Origin: Legionellaceae bacterium
GTDB taxonomy: Bacteria > Pseudomonadota > Gammaproteobacteria > Legionellales > Legionellaceae
Direction of reading: 5' to 3'
NCBI GenBank assembly: GCA_947470005.1
Contig: CANISA010000125.1
Coordinates: 1 to 5,357, forward strand
Length of the DNA: 5,357 bases
This document shows positions 1 through 5,357 of the stretch, in pieces. Position 1 is the first letter of the stretch, and each line of letters begins with the position of its first letter. Under the pieces are notes generated by a model. It was not told the DNA's origin. It saw nothing but the letters and a program-made list of their open reading frames with translations, and ran no database searches. Made by a program: the position numbers and the translations under genes.

Positions 1-688
1 CACCAATCGCTTTCGTTGGATTCAATCCCTTAGGACAAACCGTCGCGCAATTCATAATGGTGCGACAACGAAACACACTGAATGGATCTTGCAATTTATT
101 TAATCGATGCGTCGTTGCTGTATCACGACTATCGGCCAAAAATCGACGTGCCTGCAACAGACCAGCTGGCCCTACAAACTTTTCAGGGTTCCACCAAAAC
201 GATGGACATGAACTCGTGCAACAAGCACACAAAATACACTCATACAAGCCATCCAACTGTGAACGGTCTTTGGGTGATTGCAAGCGCTCACGCGCAGGAG
301 CAACCTCATCATTTTGTAAATAAGGCTCAACCCGTTCGTATTGCTTATAAAACTGGCTCATGTCCACAACCAGATCGCGCACCACAGGAAATCCAGGCAA
401 TGGCCGAATAACCACTTTATCCGTCTTTAATTTGGCAAGCGAGGTGATGCAAGCAAGCCCATTCGTGCCATTGATGTTCATCCCGTCTGAACCGCACACG
501 CCTTCACGGCATGAGCGACGAAACGACAACGTTGGATCTTGCTCAGCCTTTACACGCTCAAGCAAGGTTAACAACATGGGGTCACTGTCCGTAGGCGTTG
601 TCAGCTCATACGTTTGCATAAACGGTTTTTCATCTTGTTCAGGATTATATCGATAAATAGACAGACTCAGGTTTCTGACATCAGCCAT
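1..688 (-). CDS. sdhB: Succinate dehydrogenase iron-sulfur subunit SdhB (3' end cut by window edge)
   Basis: Iron-sulfur subunit of complex II; it carries electrons from the SdhA flavin through three clusters to ubiquinone at the membrane anchor. Reading from the ATG at 688, 229 codons are visible. The N-terminal ferredoxin domain holds the [2Fe-2S] ligands C60, C65, D68 and C80 (CREGVCGSDG motif; Asp as third ligand, as in E. coli). The C-terminal domain holds C151, C154, C157 and C218 for the [4Fe-4S] cluster, and C161, C208 and C214 for the [3Fe-4S] cluster. The quinone-site stretch PSFWW (162-166) is present. The frame is open to base 1, and by alignment with E. coli SdhB (238 residues) about 11 residues are missing. 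The start is supported by GAGGA at 695-699, six bases upstream, just after the sdhA stop. Oddity: residue 209 is Arg (CGC), where E. coli has His207. Confidence 0.97.
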   Translation of the reverse strand, partial: MADVRNLSLSIYRYNPEQDEKPFMQTYELTTPTDSDPMLLTLLERVKAEQDPTLSFRRSCREGVCGSDGMNINGTNGLACITSLAKLKTDKVVIRPLPGFPVVRDLVVDMSQFYKQYERVEPYLQNDEVAPARERLQSPKDRSQLDGLYECILCACCTSSCPSFWWNPEKFVGPAGLLQARRFLADSRDTATTHRLNKLQDPFSVFRCRTIMNCATVCPKGLNPTKAIG

Positions 689-700
689 GGTATTTCCTCG

Positions 701-2476
701 TTAGTAAACGCGATCTTTCGGCTCTAAGGGCTCAACATACTTCGGTGATTTATTCACCGGCCGATAGTCAATCAAGCCACCTTCTTCAAAATACAACGTG
801 TGTTTAATCCAATGCGCATCATCCCTCTTCGGGTAATCTTCCCGACTGTGCGCACCACGACTTTCCGTTCGTGCAATGGCCGACTTGGCCGTTGCAAACG
901 CCGTCGCCATCAGATTATCTAGCTCCAGAGCGACCACACGCTCCGTATTAAATACATGGCTTTTATCTGACAAACAGGCAGACGCAAGGCGAGTGCGCAA
1001 GGCCTCTAGGCGAAGCAATCCTCGCTCCATGATCTCACCCGTACGAAACACCCCAAAATCTTCTTGCATCACACGCTGCATCGCATCACGAATGACCGCC
1101 GGACGCTCACCATCCACTGAAGAGCCTTCCCAACGCTGATAGCGCGTTAATGAAGCTTGAATATCGTCTTCCGTGACATAAGGCATGTCTGGAAGCGCAT
1201 TGGCTTGCCATAACTTCTCAACATGCATGCCTGCGGCACGACCAAAAACCACCAAATCAAGCAGCGAGTTACCACCGAGGCGGTTTGCACCATGCACAGA
1301 AACGCACGCACACTCACCCATGGCATACAATCCTTCAACCACGTGCTCTTTACCACCCTGCTTGGTGACGACCTGAGCATGAATATTCGTTGGGATCCCG
1401 CCCATGGTGTAATGGCAGGTAGGCACAACAGGAATAGGTTCTACAATCGGGTCAACGCCCGCAAACGTCATCGCCAATTCCCGAATACCAGGTAGGCGTG
1501 ATTTAATAAGATCAGCCCCAAGGTGATCGATTTTGAGTTTAACGTAATCAACCCCCTCCGGATTAAACCCTTTGCCTGCGCGAAGCTCCAACGCGATCGC
1601 GCGTGCCACCACATCACGACAGGCTAAATCTTTAACATGCGGCGCATAACGCTCCATGAAGCGCTCACCGTCTTTATTAATCAGGTATCCACCTTCCCCT
1701 CGGCAACCTTCCGTCACAAGTGTTCCTGCACCGGCTATTCCCGTAGGATGAAATTGCCACATCTCCATGTCCTGGACAGGGAGGCCTGCGCGTAATGCCA
1801 TCCCAAACCCATCACCCGTATTGATATGTGCGTTTGTGGTGGACTGATAAATACGGCCGGCCCCCCCTGTCGCCAACATACAAATCCGTGTTTGAAAAAA
1901 GACAATCTCACCGGTTTCAATGCATAACGCCGTAACGCCTGCGATGCGTCCACCCGCATCCTTAACAAAATCAAGCGCCAGCCATTCACTGAACACATGC
2001 GTTTTTGCTTTTAAATTTTGCTGATACAAGGTATGCAGTAACGCATGCCCCGTGCGATCTGAAGCCGCGCACGTGCGCGCCGCCTGTTCTCCGCCAAAGT
2101 TCTTCGTTTGACCACCGAATTGACGTTGGTAAATTTTACCGTTGTCCATCCGGGAAAAAGGCAACCCCATGTGTTCTAATTCATAGACTACCTCAGGACC
2201 TGTCCTGCATAAATATTCGATGCAATCTTGATCGCCAATGTAGTCAGCGCCTTTCACTGTGTCATACATGTGCCAGCGCCAATCATCCTGTTCATCTGCA
2301 TTGGGCAATGCAGTCGTTATCCCACCTTGTGCAGAAACCGTGTGAGACCGTGTCGGAAACACCTTAGAGAGCAAAGCAACGTTCAAACCCGAATTCGCCA
2401 TTTGCAAGGCGGCACGCATCCCCGCCCCACCTGCACCAATAATCACGACGTCAAATGTATTACGCGCAACAGCCAT
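701..2476 (-). CDS. sdhA: Succinate dehydrogenase flavoprotein subunit SdhA
   Basis: Catalytic flavoprotein of complex II; oxidises succinate to fumarate on the cytoplasmic side and passes electrons to SdhB. The chosen start gives 591 residues (E. coli 588). The dinucleotide-binding motif GAGGAG is at 14-19. H45 in RSHTVSAQGG is the covalent FAD attachment site, the same number as in E. coli, which supports this start. Active-site residues visible are H243 in QFHPTG, T255/E256, R287 in CRDVVAR (proton-shuttle Arg), H355 in HYTMGG and R399 in GANRLGG. The typical C-terminal SREDYP segment is at 544-549. The frame stays open upstream into sdhD, with ATGs also at 2482 and 2491. The ATG at 2476 is preferred because GGGGG lies eight bases before it but only two bases before 2482. 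If 2482 were used, ATGA would overlap the sdhD stop. No missing key residue seen. Confidence 0.98.
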   Translation of the reverse strand: MAVARNTFDVVIIGAGGAGMRAALQMANSGLNVALLSKVFPTRSHTVSAQGGITTALPNADEQDDWRWHMYDTVKGADYIGDQDCIEYLCRTGPEVVYELEHMGLPFSRMDNGKIYQRQFGGQTKNFGGEQAARTCAASDRTGHALLHTLYQQNLKAKTHVFSEWLALDFVKDAGGRIAGVTALCIETGEIVFFQTRICMLATGGAGRIYQSTTNAHINTGDGFGMALRAGLPVQDMEMWQFHPTGIAGAGTLVTEGCRGEGGYLINKDGERFMERYAPHVKDLACRDVVARAIALELRAGKGFNPEGVDYVKLKIDHLGADLIKSRLPGIRELAMTFAGVDPIVEPIPVVPTCHYTMGGIPTNIHAQVVTKQGGKEHVVEGLYAMGECACVSVHGANRLGGNSLLDLVVFGRAAGMHVEKLWQANALPDMPYVTEDDIQASLTRYQRWEGSSVDGERPAVIRDAMQRVMQEDFGVFRTGEIMERGLLRLEALRTRLASACLSDKSHVFNTERVVALELDNLMATAFATAKSAIARTESRGAHSREDYPKRDDAHWIKHTLYFEEGGLIDYRPVNKSPKYVEPLEPKDRVY

Positions 2477-2478
2477 CG

Positions 2479-2826
2479 TCATCGCCCCCATATCGTCATA
2501 AAGCCACCGATCAATTGACCCAGCAACACCAGTAAAATCAGCGACTGTACTGAAAGCCTTATCGCTGTGCAGGTAATATAGTCCGTGGTCACGGTCCAAA
2601 GACCGACCCAGGCGTGCAACGTAAGTGCCAGTAACGCAAGAAGACTTGCCACTTGAAACCATGGCTTATGAAACAAAGCAAGCCACTCACCGTACTGCAA
2701 GTGCGGATGCATGACTAAAAATCCAAGCAAAAAACACGAGAACACAGCAAAATAAACCGCCGTCAACCGTTGAATGAGCCAATCTTTCAACCCATTGCCC
2801 GTGAGGCTTGTCACGTTCGTTACCAT
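2479..2826 (-). CDS. sdhD: Succinate dehydrogenase membrane anchor subunit SdhD
   Basis: Small hydrophobic anchor subunit of complex II in the inner membrane; with SdhC it binds heme b and forms the ubiquinone site. From the ATG at 2826 it is 115 residues, the same as E. coli SdhD. Three membrane segments are visible at about 17-37, 56-78 and 88-110. The motif HAWVGLWTVTTDY places the heme ligand at H71 and the quinone-site D82/Y83, the E. coli numbers exactly. An in-frame TTG at 2832 would add two residues, but the ATG has GGGAG seven bases upstream and gives the canonical numbering. The start overlaps the end of sdhC by seven bases and the stop is two bases before sdhA, indicating translational coupling. 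Confidence 0.95.
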   Translation of the reverse strand: MVTNVTSLTGNGLKDWLIQRLTAVYFAVFSCFLLGFLVMHPHLQYGEWLALFHKPWFQVASLLALLALTLHAWVGLWTVTTDYITCTAIRLSVQSLILLVLLGQLIGGFMTIWGR

Positions 2827-3200
2827 ATCCAAACTCCCAGAAAACCCGTGCTTAACACAGCCATTGCAATGACGCCCAGCGCACTTAGGCGCGCAGCCAC
2901 CAGCGCTTCCCCTACCCCTACATCCAACAACATGTGGCGAATACCAGCCAACAGATGGTAAACCAAGGCTGCACTAAATACCCACAGCATCAATTTATAA
3001 TAGGGGCCTTTGAGCGTCTCTTGTAACTGCATAAATGACGCGTCAGAATCCAGCGACACACTTAATAAATAGAGCATGACGGGCAAAAGAAAAAACAAAA
3101 CCATGCCTGACAGTCGATGCAAAATTGAAGCGATCGCCATCGGTGGGAATTTTAAACTAGCCAAATCAAGATTAACGGGTCGTTGGTGATTCACGCGCAA
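2820..3200 (-). CDS. sdhC: Succinate dehydrogenase cytochrome b556 subunit SdhC
   Basis: Larger membrane anchor of complex II; ligates heme b together with SdhD and contributes to the ubiquinone pocket. It has 126 residues if started at the TTG at 3200, or 124 from the GTG at 3194 (E. coli 129). The N-terminal RPVNLDL and the family signature around SILHRLSG are clear. Counting from TTG, S25 and R29 match E. coli quinone-site S27 and R31, and H82 in YHLLAGIRHM matches heme ligand H84. Three membrane segments lie at about 29-50, 68-90 and 103-125. There is no ATG in frame near the start. First gene of the sdhCDAB operon, overlapping sdhD by seven bases. The identity is firm; only the exact start is uncertain. 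Confidence 0.96.
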   Translation of the reverse strand: MRVNHQRPVNLDLASLKFPPMAIASILHRLSGMVLFFLLPVMLYLLSVSLDSDASFMQLQETLKGPYYKLMLWVFSAALVYHLLAGIRHMLLDVGVGEALVAARLSALGVIAMAVLSTGFLGVWIW

Positions 3201-3201
3201 G

Positions 3202-3209
3202 CCTTCCTC
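3202..3209 (-). promoter_or_regulatory. Ribosome binding site of sdhC, serving two alternative non-ATG starts
   Basis: The minus strand reads GAGGAAGG here. GAGG lies five bases before TTG (3200), while the following AAGG lies seven bases before GTG (3194). Both starts are therefore acceptable by spacing. GTG is generally the more frequent alternative start, so 3194 is a serious candidate. The protein differs by only two residues. Confidence 0.6.
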
Positions 3210-3230
3210 ATTAAAAATAAATCGTATCTG

Positions 3231-3244
3231 GGAGTATATACTCC
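3231..3244. promoter_or_regulatory. Perfect 14-base palindrome in the sdh promoter region (possible operator)
   Basis: GGAGTATATACTCC is identical on both strands and covers the possible -10 box of sdhC. Its position fits an operator for a dimeric regulator. As RNA it could fold only into a five-pair stem with an AUAU loop. No known operator is recognised. Confidence 0.45.
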
Positions 3245-3261
3245 TCGAAAATGAAGTTGTA
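3233..3261 (-). promoter_or_regulatory. Possible sigma-70 type promoter of sdhCDAB
   Basis: On the minus strand TATACT (3233-3238) matches the -10 consensus at five of six positions and would give a leader of roughly 30 bases before sdhC. The hexamer 17 bases upstream is TACAAC (3256-3261), a poor -35, so the promoter would be weak or activator dependent. An alternative -35-like TTGCAG lies further upstream, around 3287-3292, followed 16 bases later by TAAAAG. This is a pattern call only. Confidence 0.35.
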
Positions 3262-3271
3262 GCCTTTTATG

Positions 3272-3294
3272 TCGTTGCGTTCATCCTGCAACAA
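3272..3294. repeat. Imperfect inverted repeat between the unknown gene and sdhC
   Basis: The minus strand has TTGTTGC, a nine-base loop, then GCAACGA: seven pairs including one G-U. It lies ten bases past the stop of the upstream gene. In the direction of transcription the T-run comes before the stem and none follows it, so it is not a classical intrinsic terminator. It could be a protein site, a weak pause site or chance. Confidence 0.35.
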
Positions 3295-3303
3295 AAAAAT
3301 ACG

Positions 3304-3924
3304 CTACCGCGGCACACCCGACGTTTTGGCATGTCGGTAGCTGTCGCGAGGAGCCGCAGCAGGGTAACCATAGCCTTTATCCGCAAGCCGTTTCACCGTT
3401 TGTAAATAGCGCTCGCCCCAGACGCCAGGATCAAAGTTTGTTACTACAACGTTGTAGCTCAAGTTGATAACAGACTCAAATCCTTTGCGCTGAGCCAACT
3501 CGTGACCTGCGAAGGCCACTTGGACTTCTGTTTCAGCCTGAACCCCGCCCGACTTCAAGCGCTCAATCAAGAGGTTGATCATTTTTTCGATGGTGCAAAA
3601 GAGTTTGCACATGGATAAACCCGTAGAATAGATTTCGAGCCCTTTAGACGTGCTAAAACGGTCACCATAATCAACGATAGGATAAACAAACTCATAATCA
3701 TCGTTCTCCTCCACATGGGCCGGAGGGATAAGGTGAGGGGGACGGAACGGTTGAATCACCGGCGTCGTCACAAACAAATGAAAATCAGCCCAACGCCACC
3801 ACAGCTGGTAGACCATTTCAATCTGAGCCATCGGGTCAATCCCAGCTAAATCGAGTAAACGATCTCGGTGGGATTGCATGGTTTGGACTATGCTTTGTTC
3901 AAAAATTCCGTCCTCTGCGCTCAT
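3304..3924 (-). CDS. Unrecognised 206-residue protein
   Basis: I do not recognise this family. The frame is intact with base and codon use like its neighbours, and it is bounded by ppiB and sdhC on the same strand. The ATG at 3924 is preferred over the TTG just before it; its ribosome binding site is weak (GAAGTG, four bases before). No signal peptide or membrane segment is visible, so a soluble cytoplasmic protein is likely. Visible features in order: a polar N-terminal helix (about 6-27), a tryptophan cluster LWWRW (41-45), a proline-rich stretch (57-69, with PFRPP and IPPAH), an acidic patch EENDDYE (72-78), an amphipathic helix with two cysteines (C106, C110; about 103-124), a segment HELAQRKGFESVINLSYN (141-158), NFDPGVWGERYL (163-174), and a basic, probably disordered C-terminus (190-206). 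No catalytic motif or metal site is evident. That it is a real gene is likely; its function is unknown. Confidence 0.8.
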   Translation of the reverse strand: MSAEDGIFEQSIVQTMQSHRDRLLDLAGIDPMAQIEMVYQLWWRWADFHLFVTTPVIQPFRPPHLIPPAHVEENDDYEFVYPIVDYGDRFSTSKGLEIYSTGLSMCKLFCTIEKMINLLIERLKSGGVQAETEVQVAFAGHELAQRKGFESVINLSYNVVVTNFDPGVWGERYLQTVKRLADKGYGYPAAAPRDSYRHAKTSGVPR

Positions 3925-3957
3925 CAATCACTTCAATCTAATATGACCATGGGTCTA

Positions 3958-3987
3958 ATCTTAGCTGAAATTTAGCCTGGTGAACAA
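3958..3987 (-). promoter_or_regulatory. Weak possible promoter for the unrecognised gene
   Basis: In the 82-base gap between ppiB and the unknown gene, the minus strand has TTGTTC (3982-3987) and, 18 bases on, TAAGAT (3958-3963), matching the -35 and -10 consensus at three and four of six positions. The gap contains no convincing terminator for ppiB. A GACC/GGTC dyad around 3946-3955 is too short to call. Confidence 0.2.
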
Positions 3988-4006
3988 TCGTGTGTAGCGG
4001 ATTAAT

Positions 4007-4498
4007 CTAAATTTCCGTAACCGAATGAATCATCACGTCTTCCATCGGCACATCGCCATGCCCGCTGCGCTGTCCCGTTTTTACTTTAGCAATCAGATCA
4101 ACCACGTCCATGCCTTCCACCACCTCTCCAAACACACAATAGCCATAGGTTTGTGCTTGCTCGCCGGTGAAGTTTAAGAAAGCATTGTCCGCCAAATTAA
4201 TAAAAAATTGAGCCGTAGCCGAGTGTGGATCGGAGGTTCGTGCCATTGCAACGCTGCCTCGTTTATTTTGCTTGCCGGATTTAGCTTCATTTTTAACAGC
4301 GGTATCCGTCGCTTTCGTTTCCATTTGTGCGTTTAAACCGCCACCCTGAATCATAAAACCACTGATCACGCGGTGAAAAATGGTGTCATTATAAAAGCCA
4401 CGACGCGCATATTCGAGGAAATTAGCGGCCGTGTTCGGCGTGTTTTCTTCATCAAGTTGCAACCGAATATCGCCCTTGGATGTACTAATCAAAATCAT
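4007..4498 (-). CDS. ppiB: Peptidyl-prolyl cis-trans isomerase B (cytoplasmic cyclophilin)
   Basis: Cyclophilin-type PPIase that catalyses cis-trans isomerisation of Xaa-Pro bonds during protein folding. It has 163 residues, against 164 for E. coli PpiB, and is collinear with it throughout. The active-site stretch FHRVISGFMIQGGG (41-54) holds the catalytic R43 with F48 and Q51. MART (85-88), the HSATAQFFIN signature (92-101) and GYCVFGEVVEGMDVVD (119-134) are all present. There is no signal peptide, so this is the cytoplasmic PpiB form rather than periplasmic PpiA. The ATG at 4498 has a strong AGGAG (4504-4508) five bases upstream. It begins 41 bases after the phosphomutase stop with no clear terminator between, so the two may share a transcript. 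No promoter is obvious in that gap. Confidence 0.96.
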   Translation of the reverse strand: MILISTSKGDIRLQLDEENTPNTAANFLEYARRGFYNDTIFHRVISGFMIQGGGLNAQMETKATDTAVKNEAKSGKQNKRGSVAMARTSDPHSATAQFFINLADNAFLNFTGEQAQTYGYCVFGEVVEGMDVVDLIAKVKTGQRSGHGDVPMEDVMIHSVTEI

Positions 4499-4539
4499 GG
4501 TATCTCCTGTTTTTCAATAAACTAAAAAATTCTATTTCT

Positions 4540-5357
4540 TTAAAACGGAATCGCTAAATCCCGATCAATCGCGTGTAATTGTATTTTGAATAATGCTTGA
4601 ATTTCTTCCAAACGCGCCCAATCATCCGCTTCAAAACGGGCAACCAAGCATGGTGTGGTATTTGAGGCGCGAATCAACCCCCAACCATGACCAAACTCCA
4701 CACGTAACCCATCAATAACAATCAATTCTGCATCTGGAAACATCGATTCCGCACAAAAACGGTCCATGAAGGAAAACTTTGATTCCTCAACAATGGGGAT
4801 TTTAATTTCAGGTGTATTAATGCTATTCGGGACGCCCGCGCATTGCTCGCTTACGGTGAGTAACGACTTGCTCATAATTTCAAGTAACCGACAAGCGCTG
4901 TACAGCGCATCATCAAAACCATACCATCGGTCTTTAAAAAACAGGTGACCACTCATTTCACCAGCCAAGACAGCACCGGTTTTTTTCATGATCCCTTTGA
5001 CAATGGAATGCCCGGTGGGACACATCTGTGCAACACCACCCGCAGCAGTAATCACCTGGGCCAAATGGCTAGAGCATTTCACATCATAAACAATTGTCGC
5101 ACCTGAGTTAGTCCGCAAAACATCGCGTGCGTACATCATCATTAATCGATCAGGCCAAATTGTTTCACCTTGGTTCGTCACCACGCCCAATCGATCCGCA
5201 TCGCCATCAAACGCTAATCCCAGATCAGCGTCATGCAGTGCCACCGCGGCTTTCAAATCAACTAAATTAGCTTCCACCGTCGGATCAGGATGATGATTGG
5301 GAAAGCGACCGTCCACATCGCAATACAACTCAATCACCGTGCACCCTAACTGCCTGA
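4540..5357 (-). CDS. algC: Phosphomannomutase/phosphoglucomutase, AlgC type (5' part outside window)
   Basis: Alpha-D-phosphohexomutase that interconverts hexose 6-phosphate and 1-phosphate, supplying mannose-1-P or glucose-1-P for nucleotide sugars used in LPS, capsule or exopolysaccharide. About 271 C-terminal residues are visible; P. aeruginosa AlgC has 463, so the N-terminal domain with the phosphoserine is off the right edge. The frame runs open past the GTG at 5335-5337 to the edge as RQLGCTVIELYCDVDG, so that GTG is not the start. Motifs seen are the Mg-binding loop DGDADR (5191-5208), KTG-region equivalent PTGHSIVKG (about 4990-5020), sugar-binding GEMSGH (4945-4962) and C-terminal phosphate-binding RASNT (4657-4671). 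PNHHPDP near the beginning is typical of AlgC/ManB proteins. Mannose versus glucose preference cannot be decided from sequence, and these enzymes often use both. The downstream neighbour ppiB is functionally unrelated. Confidence 0.95.
   Translation of the reverse strand, partial: RQLGCTVIELYCDVDGRFPNHHPDPTVEANLVDLKAAVALHDADLGLAFDGDADRLGVVTNQGETIWPDRLMMMYARDVLRTNSGATIVYDVKCSSHLAQVITAAGGVAQMCPTGHSIVKGIMKKTGAVLAGEMSGHLFFKDRWYGFDDALYSACRLLEIMSKSLLTVSEQCAGVPNSINTPEIKIPIVEESKFSFMDRFCAESMFPDAELIVIDGLRVEFGHGWGLIRASNTTPCLVARFEADDWARLEEIQALFKIQLHAIDRDLAIPF

Noticed and set aside
82..656. Plus-strand open frames opposite sdhB.
   Set aside because: They lie entirely antisense to a gene with complete Fe-S motifs and their translations look like no protein family.
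2477..2662. In-frame upstream extension of sdhA giving a 653-residue protein.
   Set aside because: The extra 62 residues overlap sdhD in another frame and are absent from the SdhA family. The start at 2476 puts the flavin-binding His at position 45 as in E. coli.
3191..3211. Six-codon minus-strand reading frame (ATG at 3211) whose TGA stop overlaps the sdhC GTG, like a coupled leader peptide.
   Set aside because: It has no ribosome binding site of its own and the sdhC Shine-Dalgarno sequence lies inside it. Such a short frame is expected by chance.
4499..4539. T-rich and A-rich runs between the phosphomutase and ppiB as a terminator.
   Set aside because: Only a weak A-T pairing is possible and there is no G-C stem, so termination is not supported.
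5335..5337. GTG as a possible start of the phosphomutase.
   Set aside because: The frame stays open to the window edge and the residues before it match the AlgC family, so this codon is an internal Val.
1..5357. A novel defence, mobile or repeat-based system.
   Set aside because: Read on both strands, I saw no repeat arrays, transposase, integrase, toxin-antitoxin pair, nuclease or tRNA; all but one gene is a standard housekeeping gene.

Overview
The window shows a bacterial chromosome segment in which every supported gene is on the minus strand, so the biological order runs from high to low coordinates: 3' part of a phosphomannomutase/phosphoglucomutase gene (algC type), ppiB (cytoplasmic cyclophilin), an unrecognised 206-residue gene, then sdhC-sdhD-sdhA-sdhB, with sdhB cut by the left edge about 11 codons before its expected end. 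Spacing is compact and there are no mobile elements, RNA genes, CRISPR arrays or long empty stretches. The largest gap between genes is about 100 bases (3201-3303).

The proteins look gammaproteobacterial. SdhC, SdhD, SdhA, SdhB and PpiB can be laid against the E. coli proteins almost residue for residue, including heme ligands, the flavinylated histidine and the Asp-containing [2Fe-2S] motif of SdhB. The phosphomutase is closest to the AlgC type of Pseudomonas. Base composition is moderate (a little under 50% GC by eye). The exact genus cannot be told from the sequence alone. A lineage such as the Legionellales is possible, but that is only an impression.

Region 1-3200 is the sdhCDAB operon encoding respiratory complex II, which oxidises succinate to fumarate in the TCA cycle and passes electrons to ubiquinone. 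Its genes overlap or nearly touch (7-base overlap C/D, 2-base gap D/A, 12-base gap A/B), each with a readable ribosome binding site, which fits one translationally coupled transcript. Region 3201-3303 is the likely promoter region, with a perfect 14-base palindrome sitting on a possible -10 box and a second inverted repeat further upstream. Region 3304-3924 holds the unrecognised gene. Region 4007-5357 holds ppiB and the phosphomutase, 41 bases apart and possibly co-transcribed.

Most of the window is ordinary housekeeping sequence. I do not see a new multi-gene system. The points most worth a second look are the unrecognised protein upstream of sdh, an Arg in SdhB where E. coli and mitochondrial enzymes carry a quinone/heme-site His, and the palindrome in the sdh promoter region.
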